Part shown: piece by piece, positions 10,301 to 18,809 of the stretch
Numbering within the stretch: position 1 is the first letter of the stretch
Layout: each line of letters begins with the position of its first letter
From: Leeia oryzae DSM 17879
Lineage (GTDB): Bacteria > Pseudomonadota > Gammaproteobacteria > Burkholderiales > Leeiaceae
NCBI RefSeq assembly: GCF_000376945.1
Contig: NZ_AQXU01000013.1
Coordinates: forward strand, 1-64,000
Reading direction: 5' to 3'
DNA length: 64,000 bases
Translations under genes and position numbers: made by a program
The notes under the pieces: generated by a model
Told to the model about the DNA's origin: nothing
Databases searched by the model: none
The model's input: only the letters and a program-made list of their open reading frames with translations

Positions 10301-13300
10301 ATGTGGTTTGCGCCACTGCTGGCGACCAGTGCCTGTGTGCTGATGACGGTCATTGCACCGCAAGCCTTGATCGTGGCAGCGCCCATTTTGCTGCTCTGGT
10401 TTGCCGCTCCGGGCATTGCCTGGTGGATCAGTCGTCCGCTGGTACGCCGGGACGCCGCATTGACGCTGGCACAGATCCTGTTTTTGCGTGCGCTCACGCG
10501 CCGGACCTGGGCGTTCTTTGATACCTTTGTCGGTCCGGCAGATCACTGGCTACCGCCAGACAATTATCAGGAATACCGGGTTGCGGCCATTGCCCACCGG
10601 ACATCACCCACCAATATCGGACTGGCACTGCTGGCCAACCTGACCGCTTATGACTTTGGTTATCTTCCGTCCGGCAAGCTGATCGAGCGTACCACCCAGA
10701 CCCTGGACACCATGGGCACCATGGAAAGGTTCCGCGGGCATTTTTATAACTGGTATGACACAGAAACGCTCGCGCTGTTGCCCCCGCTTTACATTTCTAC
10801 CGTGGATAGCGGCAATCTGGCCGCGCATCTGCTAACCCTGCGTGCGGGCCTGGCAGTTCTGGACGATGACCGGATCATTCACCCCCGGCTGTTCGATGGC
10901 CTGAGCGATACCCTTAACCTGTTCAACGATACTGCAGCGGGAGTGGCGGCTGCCTCGCTGATCATGTTCCGGCGAGAGTTATCGGTTGCTGCCTTGGCAC
11001 CACCGAAATACTTTGGGGATGCGTATCAATGCCTTACCCGTCTGTCCCGCATGGCTGTGGAATTGGCCGAGCATGTTTTGATGGGTGTGGTCGCCAAGAG
11101 CGATGAAACGCTGGAGTCACAGAACAACCGTCAGGATGCAACAGTATGGGCGACTGCATTGGAACGGCAATGCCAAGAAGCGCTGGATGAGCTGACGTAT
11201 CTGGCCCCCTGGCTATTATTGCCCGCCGCGCCAGACGCTCTGCACACCCTACGCGACATGACCCAGCTTACCGCGATTCCGACCCTGCGAGGTCTGACCA
11301 GTCTGGATGCAGAATGGCGTCCGGAAATCATGCGGTGCTTTGCCTCCGCGGTCACCATGGAAGAACGCGACTGGCTGATTGAACTGCAAACCAGCCTGGC
11401 AACGGGGGTAGCACGGGCCAGGGCACGCCTGGATGCGATGGATCAGCTGGCCGGGCGATGCCTTGAGTTTGCCGAGATGAAATACGACTTTCTCTTTGAC
11501 AAGACCCGGCATCTGCTGAGTATCGGTTACAACGTGGCAGAGCACCGGGCTGACCCCGGTTATTACGATTTGCTGGCGTCCGAGGCGCGGCTGGGCTGCT
11601 TTGTGGGTATTGCCCAAGGGCAACTGCCGCAGGAAAGCTGGTTTGCCCTTGGCCGCTTGCTCACCAGTACGGGGGGAGACCCGGTGTTGTTGTCCTGGAG
11701 CGGCTCCATGTTCGAATACCTGATGCCGCAGCTGATCATGCCCACCTACGACAACACCTTGCTCGACCAGACCTGCAAAGCCATGGTGGCGCGGCAGATC
11801 GAATATGGCAAGCAGCGGGGCGTGCCGTGGGGGATGTCGGAATCGGGTTACAACATGGTTGATGTGAACCTGAACTACCAGTATCGGGCCTTTGGCGTGC
11901 CTGGTCTGGGGCTCAAGCGCGGGTTGGCAGAAGATCTGGTGGTGGCCCCGTATGCGTCGGTACTCGCGCTGGTAGTGATGCCGGAAGCCGCCTGCCGCAA
12001 CCTGCAAAAAATGGCGGCTGCCGGTTTTGTGGGGCAGTTCGGCTTTTTTGAAGCCATTGATTACACACCCGCCAGACAGCGGCGCGGGCAGTCGAGTGTG
12101 GTGGTACGGTCTTTCATGTCGCACCATCAGGGGATGAGCCTGCTCGCACTGTCTTATCTGTTGCTGCACCAGCCGATGCAACGCCGGTTTGAGTCGGACC
12201 GCTTGTTTCAGGCAGTGATGCCGTTGCTGCAAGAGCGCATTCCCAGAACCACCACGCTATTCCCGCACACGGCCCGACGGTTTGATGTCCATACCGCATG
12301 GACTGCCAACCAGACACCTATCCGGATATACAGCACGCCAGATACCCCCATACCCGAAGTTCAGCTGTTGTCCAATGGCCGTTTCCACGTCATGGTCACC
12401 AATGCCGGAGGGGGCTACAGCCGCTGGAAGGATCTGGCCGTGACACGCTGGCGGGAAGATGGTACCCGAGATAACTGGGGGAGCTTCTGTTACATCCGTG
12501 ATCTGGCCAGCGGCACCTACTGGTCGAGCAACTATCAGCCAACGCTGGTGCAGCCAGACCATTTTGAGGCGATTTTTGCCGAAGGCCGGGCCGAGTTCCG
12601 CCGGCGTGACAAGGTGGCTAATGGCGATGTCGAAACCCATACCGAGATGGTTGTCTCGCCGGAAGACGATATCGAGCTTCGCCGGATACACCTGACCAAC
12701 CGGTCGTCCCAACGTCGCGAGATAGACATTACCAGTTATGCCGACGTGGTGCTGGCCCCACCGGCAGCTGATGCCTCGCATCCTGCATTCAGTAACCTGT
12801 TTGTACAAACCGAAATCCTGCCGGTGCAGCACGCCATTCTGTGTACGCGGCGCCCCCGCTCGTCGGACGATCAGGTGCCCTGGATGCTGCATCTGATTGC
12901 GCTGCACGATGCCCATGTCAGCGACGTGTCTTACGAGACAGACCGTCTGCGTTTTATCGGCAGGACCAGAACCCCTGTTGCCCCGCTCGCCATGGAAGAT
13001 GATCACGCCTTATCGGGTACCGACGGTTCGGTACTGGATCCGATTGTGGCCATCCGCTGTCTGGTCGTGCTGGAACCGGACGAGTCGATTGTGGTGGATG
13101 TGGTCACCGGGATGGCAGAAACCCGCGTGGCAGCGATGGCGCTGGTCGAAAAATACCAGGACCGGCATCTGGCAGACCGGGTGTTTGATCTGGCATGGAC
13201 CCATAGCCAGGTCGCGTTGCGGCAGCTCAATGCCACCGAAGCAGACGCCGAATTGTATGCGCGTCTGGCCAGTAGGGTCATCTACGCGGATATGGCGCTG

Positions 13301-16246
13301 CGTGCAGATGCCGCCGTGCTGGTGCAGAACCGGCGTGGCCAGTCGGGTTTGTGGGGGTATGCCATTTCGGGGGATCTGCCAATCGTGCTGTTACAGATTG
13401 CCGATGCTGGCAATATTGATCTGGTCCGCCAGATGGTGCAGGCCCATGCATACTGGCGTTTGCGTGGCCTGGCGGTGGATCTGGTCATCTGGAATGAAAG
13501 CCATGCCGGCTACCGGCAAAACCTGCAGGACCAGATCATGGGGCTGATTGCCTCTGGCATTGATGCCAGCGTGATCGACCGTCCTGGTGGGGTCTTTGTC
13601 CGACCGGCAGAACAGATTGCCACCGAAGACCGCATCCTGATCCAGTCGGTTGCCCGCGTCATCATTACCGATAGCCGTGGCTCGCTGGCCGAGCAACTGG
13701 ACCGGCGGCCCCCAGCGGAGCCGCGTGCGCCCAAACTGGTACCCAGCCGGCAACGCCGCCTGGAGACGTATCCGGACATCTCGTTGCCACAGTGGCCGCT
13801 GCATCTTGCAAACGGACTGGGCGGTTTTAGTGCCGATAGTCGCGAGTATGTCATGACGCTGGCGCCAGATGAGGTCACGCCGGCACCTTGGGTCAATGTG
13901 CTGGCGAACCCGCATTTCGGGACGGTGATATCGGAAAGCGGGATGGCCTATAGCTGGCGTGAAAATGCGCACGAGTACCGGCTGACACCATGGCATAACG
14001 ACCCTGTCAGCGATACGGGGGGCGAAGCCCTGTACCTGCGGGATGAAGAAACCGGCAGTGTCTGGTCGCCTGCGCCGCTGCCAGTGCGGGCCGACAGTCC
14101 CTATGTAGTCCGGCACGGGTTTGGCTACAGTGTGTTCGAGACCTGTCATGACGGCATTTGCTCAGAACTCTGGGTCTATGTCGCCACGGATGCACCGGTC
14201 AAGTTTTCGGTGCTGAAGCTGCGCAATGCCTCTGCCCGTTTACGCAAACTGTCTGCCACCGGGTATGTGGAATGGGTGCTGGGGGATCAGCGGGCCAAAT
14301 CGGCCATGCATGTCATGACGGAGGTCGATGCCCAGAGCGGGGCCCTGTTTGCGCGCAATCCGTACAACACCGAGTTTGCAGACCGGGTCGCGTTTTTTGA
14401 CCTGGATGAACCGGGCCGAACCCTGACCGGTGACCGGCTGGAGTTTTTGGGGCGTAACGGCACACAGCAAAGACCGGCGGCACTTAAGCGTACCCGGTTG
14501 TCTGGCAAGGTAGGGGCCGGGCTGGACCCTTGTGCCGCCTTGCAAACCGGCATCGAGCTGGCCGTGGGACAGACGCGAGAGATCATTTTCCGGCTGGGCG
14601 CCGGGCGTGATGCGGCTGATGCCGCCCGGCTGGTGAAGCGGTTCCGTGGGGCGCTGGCGGCCAAAGATGCACTGGAGGCCGTCCATCTGCAGTGGCAACA
14701 CACGCTTGGCGCTGTACAGATAGAGACGCCGGACCCGGCGATAGACACCTTGGCCAATGGCTGGCTGGTGTACCAGACGCTGGCATGCCGCATCTGGGCA
14801 CGCAGTGGCTACTATCAGTCTGGTGGCGCGTTCGGGTTCCGCGACCAGCTGCAAGACATGATGGCGTTGGTCCATACTCAACCCGCGCTGCTGCGCGAAC
14901 ACCTGTTGCTATGCGCCAGCCGGCAGTTCAAGGAGGGGGATGTTCAACACTGGTGGCATCCGCCCGCAGGCCGCGGCGTACGGACGCATTGTTCGGATGA
15001 TTATCTGTGGCTGGCGTTAGCTGTGTGCCGCTATGTCAGCTGCACCGGGGATACGGGGGTGCTGCATGAACAGGTGCATTTTCTGGAGGGTCGGCCGGTC
15101 AGCCCGGATGATGATTCGTATTACGACCTGCCGCATCAGTCGATTGAAATGGACAGCTTGTATCAGCATGCTGTGCGGGCCATCCGGCACGGCATGCGTT
15201 TTGGCGCACATGGCCTGCCGCTGATGGGGTCTGGCGACTGGAACGACGGCATGAATCTGGTCGGGCTACATGGCAAAGGCGAGAGTGTCTGGCTGGGCTT
15301 TTTCCTGTGTGATGTGCTGCGGCAGTTTGAAGGGCTTGCCCGTGCCCATGGAGACGCCATATTTGCTGACCATTGCCAGCAAGAGCACGGAGAACTGCGT
15401 TTGCGCATCGAGCAGCATGGCTGGGATGGCGAATGGTATCGTCGCGCCTATTTTGATGATGGTACGCCACTGGGTTCTGCCAGTAACAGCGAATGCCGGA
15501 TTGACTCGATTTCCCAGAGCTGGTCGGTACTTTCTGGTGCCGGTGACGTGAACCGGTCACGCATGGCCATGCAGGCGGTCAATACACATCTGGTCCGTGA
15601 TGAAGATGCACTCATCCAGCTGCTGGACCCGCCCTTTGACACGGCGGCACTGAATCCGGGTTATATCCGGGGTTACGTACCCGGGGTACGTGAAAATGGC
15701 GGGCAGTACACTCATGGCGCAATCTGGGCTGCCATGGCATATGCAGCCCTGGGCGAGCGGGAGCGGGCATGGGCTCTGCTGGACATGATCAACCCGGTCA
15801 ACCATAGCCAGACCCGACAGCAGGCTGATACCTACAAAGCAGAGCCCTATGTGGTGGCGGCCGATGTCTACGCGCTCTCGCCCCATACTGGCCGGGGGGG
15901 CTGGAGCTGGTATACCGGCTCGGCCGGCTGGCTGTATCGGCTGATCGTGGAATCCCTGCTCGGGCTCAGGCTGGAAGCCGACCGGCTGTATCTGGTCCCG
16001 TGCCTGCCAGCCGATTGGCCAGCTTGCAAGATTCACTACCGCTATCGTGCCACCACCTACCACATGGTGATTACGCAGCTATCTGGCGACGCAGAGGGCA
16101 ATGTGTCTGGCATGCAGGTGACGGTGGATGGTATCCGCCAGCCAGCCTCCTGGATTTTGCTACAGGATGATCAGGTGGATCATCAGGTGTCTGTGGTGAT
16201 TTGCTTGCCGACCATGGTGCCGGTGGGTACGGGCGGTGAGCGGTGA
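7373..16246 (+). CDS. ndvB: Cyclic beta-1,2-glucan synthase (NdvB/Cgs type)
   Basis: 2957 residues, in the size range of NdvB/Cgs. The TTG start has AAGG about 9 bases upstream; an ATG at 7427 is an alternative. Membrane helices at about 425-500 and 845-1040 flank a GT84 glycosyltransferase domain with the DxD-type motif LDTDT (Asp654, Asp656) and RHRWIRGDW near residue 800. A glycoamylase-like domain follows (about 1150-1600; SWSGSMFEYLMP). Two carbohydrate-binding/GH94 modules end with the phosphorylase-type catalytic domain containing GDWNDGMN (DWNDG at 2622-2626). The enzyme initiates, elongates and cyclises beta-1,2-glucan from UDP-glucose at the inner membrane and releases it to the periplasm for osmoadaptation. 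It lies inside a stress-gene cluster, which fits that role. Confidence 0.95.
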   Translation: MIAATRFLDTLRDYLQPCMTLLRRGRWSPASPEEEPPLRSELLSAEQMARHGKALAALHPLASGSAPDLLLPRLAANEAALISVCDVLMLSGAHKRRSTPAGGWLLDNFYLIEEQIRTAKRHLPRGYSRELPRLAHGPSAGRPRVYDIALEMVSHGDGRVDTESLSRFVTAYQSVTPLKLGELWAIPIMLRLAVIENLRRVGMQIAIGANERHLADVWADKMIAMAEQDPKNLILVIADMAHSGPPMVSAFVAELARRLQGRGPALALPLNWIEQRLAESGMTIEQLVQLENQQQAADQVSISNSIGSLRVLGAMDWREFVETMSLVEQTLLDDPSDVYRHMDFATRDRYRHATEAIARQGQLAEIEVAHKAVALARAGAGHPDSVGERAGHVGFYLLDKGLPMLEEAAGVRLPYTEVCRRWLGRVPLLLYLGGITLLTAIMTVTMLMQMAAAGVPDALLWLTGGCLLLAGSQLAVALVNWLATLLVIPHALSRMDYTTGIPAHARTLVVVPTMLTSAANVDKLIEDLEVRFLANRDDSLHFGLLTDVRDAPQEILPEDAQLVALASNRIDELNEKYGHAEGRVTDDIFFLFHRARRWNPQEKIWMGYERKRGKLADLNALLRTDKQGGGREAFSRIVGNIGILSSVKYVITLDTDTQLPRDVARQFIAAMAHPLNQPYYHETKQRITEGYGILQPRVAISLPGTNRSRYARLYGGEPGIDPYTRVVSDVYQDVFGEGSFIGKGIYDVDAFELALGGRFPENHVLSHDLLEGCHARAGLLSDVQLYEEYPARYHADVSRRHRWIRGDWQLAGWLLRRVPCQWRAIGSQRRRNPLSALSQWKLMDNLRRSLVPTALTLLLLLGWMTLPSAWGWTAAVIGILLAPVWCAAMLDLIRKPDDVLFRQHLAVIVHSLVRHFMQFLFELACLPYEAFYTLDAILRTSWRMLVIRKRLLEWTPSNEAEHHWARRNGLLASYRAMWFAPLLATSACVLMTVIAPQALIVAAPILLLWFAAPGIAWWISRPLVRRDAALTLAQILFLRALTRRTWAFFDTFVGPADHWLPPDNYQEYRVAAIAHRTSPTNIGLALLANLTAYDFGYLPSGKLIERTTQTLDTMGTMERFRGHFYNWYDTETLALLPPLYISTVDSGNLAAHLLTLRAGLAVLDDDRIIHPRLFDGLSDTLNLFNDTAAGVAAASLIMFRRELSVAALAPPKYFGDAYQCLTRLSRMAVELAEHVLMGVVAKSDETLESQNNRQDATVWATALERQCQEALDELTYLAPWLLLPAAPDALHTLRDMTQLTAIPTLRGLTSLDAEWRPEIMRCFASAVTMEERDWLIELQTSLATGVARARARLDAMDQLAGRCLEFAEMKYDFLFDKTRHLLSIGYNVAEHRADPGYYDLLASEARLGCFVGIAQGQLPQESWFALGRLLTSTGGDPVLLSWSGSMFEYLMPQLIMPTYDNTLLDQTCKAMVARQIEYGKQRGVPWGMSESGYNMVDVNLNYQYRAFGVPGLGLKRGLAEDLVVAPYASVLALVVMPEAACRNLQKMAAAGFVGQFGFFEAIDYTPARQRRGQSSVVVRSFMSHHQGMSLLALSYLLLHQPMQRRFESDRLFQAVMPLLQERIPRTTTLFPHTARRFDVHTAWTANQTPIRIYSTPDTPIPEVQLLSNGRFHVMVTNAGGGYSRWKDLAVTRWREDGTRDNWGSFCYIRDLASGTYWSSNYQPTLVQPDHFEAIFAEGRAEFRRRDKVANGDVETHTEMVVSPEDDIELRRIHLTNRSSQRREIDITSYADVVLAPPAADASHPAFSNLFVQTEILPVQHAILCTRRPRSSDDQVPWMLHLIALHDAHVSDVSYETDRLRFIGRTRTPVAPLAMEDDHALSGTDGSVLDPIVAIRCLVVLEPDESIVVDVVTGMAETRVAAMALVEKYQDRHLADRVFDLAWTHSQVALRQLNATEADAELYARLASRVIYADMALRADAAVLVQNRRGQSGLWGYAISGDLPIVLLQIADAGNIDLVRQMVQAHAYWRLRGLAVDLVIWNESHAGYRQNLQDQIMGLIASGIDASVIDRPGGVFVRPAEQIATEDRILIQSVARVIITDSRGSLAEQLDRRPPAEPRAPKLVPSRQRRLETYPDISLPQWPLHLANGLGGFSADSREYVMTLAPDEVTPAPWVNVLANPHFGTVISESGMAYSWRENAHEYRLTPWHNDPVSDTGGEALYLRDEETGSVWSPAPLPVRADSPYVVRHGFGYSVFETCHDGICSELWVYVATDAPVKFSVLKLRNASARLRKLSATGYVEWVLGDQRAKSAMHVMTEVDAQSGALFARNPYNTEFADRVAFFDLDEPGRTLTGDRLEFLGRNGTQQRPAALKRTRLSGKVGAGLDPCAALQTGIELAVGQTREIIFRLGAGRDAADAARLVKRFRGALAAKDALEAVHLQWQHTLGAVQIETPDPAIDTLANGWLVYQTLACRIWARSGYYQSGGAFGFRDQLQDMMALVHTQPALLREHLLLCASRQFKEGDVQHWWHPPAGRGVRTHCSDDYLWLALAVCRYVSCTGDTGVLHEQVHFLEGRPVSPDDDSYYDLPHQSIEMDSLYQHAVRAIRHGMRFGAHGLPLMGSGDWNDGMNLVGLHGKGESVWLGFFLCDVLRQFEGLARAHGDAIFADHCQQEHGELRLRIEQHGWDGEWYRRAYFDDGTPLGSASNSECRIDSISQSWSVLSGAGDVNRSRMAMQAVNTHLVRDEDALIQLLDPPFDTAALNPGYIRGYVPGVRENGGQYTHGAIWAAMAYAALGERERAWALLDMINPVNHSQTRQQADTYKAEPYVVAADVYALSPHTGRGGWSWYTGSAGWLYRLIVESLLGLRLEADRLYLVPCLPADWPACKIHYRYRATTYHMVITQLSGDAEGNVSGMQVTVDGIRQPASWILLQDDQVDHQVSVVICLPTMVPVGTGGER

Positions 16247-16356
16247 TATGTGGGATGGCGAACCGACGCCACACGGCTTTACTGTCACAGTGGATAAGCA
16301 ACACCGGCCTCGTTAAATCCGCATGTGGCGGATTCCAGAGGTCATCAGAGGCAATC

Positions 16357-16533
16357 ATGACCAAGCAAAACGAACAACACCACCCCAAAATCCCGGACAT
16401 CCATCCGACGACTGCCGTTCCTGCGGCACCATCTCCTTTTCCGGGGCTGGCCACCAAGCTCGGCGTCAAACCGCCGGGGCGACGCATTCTGCATCTGCCG
16501 CACCAGCAAGGCCGTGCAAGAGGCAGTAAATAA
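16357..16533 (+). CDS. Small Pro-rich basic protein of unknown function
   Basis: 58 residues from the ATG at 16357 (AGAGG 5 bases upstream). An upstream in-frame ATG at 16243 overlaps the glucan synthase end and is less likely. Composition is rich in Pro, His and Lys, with no signal peptide or membrane segment. The presence of a strong terminator 7 bases after its stop supports it as a real transcript. No family recognised. Confidence 0.5.
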   Translation: MTKQNEQHHPKIPDIHPTTAVPAAPSPFPGLATKLGVKPPGRRILHLPHQQGRARGSK

Positions 16534-16539
16534 CCCAAC

Positions 16540-16569
16540 ATCCGGTGCTGAAAATCACCGGATTTTTTT
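16540..16569 (+). terminator. Intrinsic terminator
   Basis: Perfect stem ATCCGGTG (16540-16547) / CACCGGAT (16556-16563) followed by T7. It ends the glucan synthase/small protein transcript and faces the convergent NhaA fusion gene. Confidence 0.9.
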
Positions 16570-16630
16570 ACGTTTTTTTCAGCCAACAGGGATAAATGCA
16601 TGGGGCTGGAGAGACTGGCCGACGCAGTGT

Positions 16631-18697
16631 CTATGCTGCCCGGGCAGAGGCTAGCATCGGGTCACCCAGCACTGTAGGCGGGCGTTGCTCGGCCACCTGT
16701 AACCGTTTGGGTGTGGTTAGCCAGGCCAGTACCGATAGGCCGGCGGTGGCAGAGACGATAGAGGCGCCCAGTATGCCCAGTTTGGCGGCGTTGAGCAGGG
16801 CCGGGCCAAAGGCCAGTTCTGCAATCAGCAACGCCATGGTAAAACCGATACCCGTCAGCAAGCTGCCCGCCGCCATCAGTTGCCACGAGAGTTCAAGTGG
16901 CCGCAGCGCCAGCCCTAGCCGAACCGCCAGATAACTGAATAGCATCACCCCTGCCGGTTTGCCAAATACGAAGCCCGCAAAAATGGCGAGGGTAAGTGCG
17001 CCATCTGCTGCCTGGAAATTGATGGGCAAGCCGGCATTGGCCAGGGCAAACAGCGGGATCACTGCATAGGCAACCCAGGGATGCAGCGCGACCTCCAGCC
17101 GCTCTACCGGCGGTAATGCTTCCCGGGTGGCAATGCTGGCCCGGCGAAGGTCCAGCCGGTCCGGTGTATTGCCCTGCCAATGATTGCCCAGCGGGTAGGC
17201 CATTACCCGAGCTAGAATGGCATGCAGGCGGCTGTCGCTGACCCAGCTTTGCGCGGGCGTCATCAGCCCAAGGATCAGCCCCGCCAGCGTAGGGTGCAGG
17301 CCGGAGACATCCAGCGCCAGCCAGATGGCAACGCCAGCGATGGCATACATCAGCAGGCTGCGTATGCCCAGTCGCGACATGCCAGCCACCATTGCCAGCC
17401 CGACTGCGACCAGACCCAGCGCCTGCCCGTTCAGGGCGGTCCCGTAGCCGATCGCTACCACCAGAATCGCACCGATATCATCGAAGATGGCCAGTGACAA
17501 CAGAAACAGCCGCAAGCTCTGGGGTATGCGCGGCCCGAGAATGGCCAGACAACCGATCAGAAAGGCCGTATCGGTGGCCATGACGGTCCCCCAGCCATGT
17601 GCCCCGGTACCTCTGCCTTCCAGTGCCCAAAAGAGCATGGCAGGCATGATCATCCCTCCCAATGCACCCGCCAGGGAGAGGGCCGCCATGCGTAGATTGC
17701 GCAATTCGCCTTGTACCATCTCCCGCTTCAATTCCAGCGTTCCCATAAAAAAGAACAAGGTCATCAGTCCGTTATTGATCCAGTGTTTCAGGCTATGGGT
17801 CAGTACCAGCGGCCCCAGGCGAACGCCCAATGGCTGGTCCCAGAAGGACAAAAACGGTATTGACCACGGCGAGTTGGAGAGGGCAAGCGCGAGCAGGGCG
17901 CAGAACAGCAAGGCAGCCCCGGCCGTAGCCTCGATGTGCAGGAAGCGGGTGAAACTTTTGGTGAACAGGTCTACCGGTTCTGCAGGGAGGCTGGCGAGTA
18001 CTTTGTTCATGCTGCCCAACGCCTTGTGCTGACGTTTGGGCTGGCTGGAACGGTACTTGGCGGGGCGGTGTTTGCGCAATATCGGCAAGGAGATTCGTTT
18101 TTTCAGCGTGGTTGGCTTGCGGTGGTGGCTGGCGGTGATGGGTAATCCGTGCCGGATTTGCTTGCTACGGTACATTTCCAGGTCCGCCTGCTCGATCAGC
18201 TGGCCAAGTTGCTGATGATCTTTATATACCGCCACGCCGATGCTGGCACCCACAGCCAGAGATTCATCCGCAATCCGGTAAGGTACTGCCAGGCTTTTGC
18301 GCACTTTGGCAATCACCACGGCGATGGAGGTTTTACCCTTGATTTCCGGCAGCATGATGGCAAACTCATCACCCCCTAACCGGGATGCGGTATCGGTGGC
18401 CCGCAGGTTGCTGGTCAGCCGTTTGGCCAGTTGTTGCAATAACTGGTCACCCGCGTCATGGCCCAGGCGGTCATTGATCGCCTTGAAATCATCCAGATCA
18501 ATCATCAATACCGCGAGCTGGCGCTGTTGCCGTTCAGCAATGGCCATGGCTTGTCCGAGACGGTCGTGAAACAGTCGTCGGTTAGGCAAGCCGGTCAGCA
18601 CATCGTGATTGGCGCTATAGCGTGCCAGGCGCACCATGCCGGCCAGTTTGACCAGGCGTTTGCGTAGCCGCAGATTGGATTCTTTCAAGGTTTCCAT
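16631..18697 (-). CDS. nhaA: GGDEF diguanylate cyclase fused to NhaA Na+/H+ antiporter
   Basis: 688 residues in one open frame. Residues 1-182 form a GGDEF domain: HDVLTGLPNRR at 31-41, intact GGDEF at 108-112 and an RxxD inhibitory site RATD at 99-102. A basic linker follows (183-229, many Lys, Arg and His). Residues 230-688 are a complete NhaA with Asp376 (ATDTAF), Asp406-Asp407 (AIFDDIGA) and Lys580 (GKP), matching E. coli Asp133, Asp163/164 and Lys300; the 30-residue spacing is the same. NhaA has a cytoplasmic N-terminus, so the cyclase would sit correctly in the cytosol. An internal ATG at codon 230 (base 18010) could give free NhaA, but it has only a weak, distant AAGG. NhaA exports Na+ in exchange for H+. 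Confidence 0.88.
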   Translation of the reverse strand: METLKESNLRLRKRLVKLAGMVRLARYSANHDVLTGLPNRRLFHDRLGQAMAIAERQQRQLAVLMIDLDDFKAINDRLGHDAGDQLLQQLAKRLTSNLRATDTASRLGGDEFAIMLPEIKGKTSIAVVIAKVRKSLAVPYRIADESLAVGASIGVAVYKDHQQLGQLIEQADLEMYRSKQIRHGLPITASHHRKPTTLKKRISLPILRKHRPAKYRSSQPKRQHKALGSMNKVLASLPAEPVDLFTKSFTRFLHIEATAGAALLFCALLALALSNSPWSIPFLSFWDQPLGVRLGPLVLTHSLKHWINNGLMTLFFFMGTLELKREMVQGELRNLRMAALSLAGALGGMIMPAMLFWALEGRGTGAHGWGTVMATDTAFLIGCLAILGPRIPQSLRLFLLSLAIFDDIGAILVVAIGYGTALNGQALGLVAVGLAMVAGMSRLGIRSLLMYAIAGVAIWLALDVSGLHPTLAGLILGLMTPAQSWVSDSRLHAILARVMAYPLGNHWQGNTPDRLDLRRASIATREALPPVERLEVALHPWVAYAVIPLFALANAGLPINFQAADGALTLAIFAGFVFGKPAGVMLFSYLAVRLGLALRPLELSWQLMAAGSLLTGIGFTMALLIAELAFGPALLNAAKLGILGASIVSATAGLSVLAWLTTPKRLQVAEQRPPTVLGDPMLASARAA

Positions 18698-18809
18698 GGA
18701 TATGCAGCTTCCCGGTCAGGTGGTGGTGGCGTATGAGCCGGCAACAGGCCGCTCGTCGTGATCCGGTTCAGTACATCAGACGCAGCATGCTGTCCAGCAT
18801 GCTGGCGGT

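Noticed and set aside
8147-10546. 799-codon open frame on the minus strand
   Set aside because: It lies wholly antisense to the glucan synthase. Its product is full of Gln, His, Arg and Pro with no recognisable domain, as expected from the reverse frame of a GC-rich gene.
11249-15560. Several 150-330-codon minus-strand frames
   Set aside because: All are antisense to the glucan synthase, lack ribosome sites and have shadow-type composition.
18008-18010. Separate nhaA gene starting at codon 230
   Set aside because: No stop separates the two domains and the internal ATG has only a distant AAGG. Kept as an alternative, but the fusion is the simplest reading.
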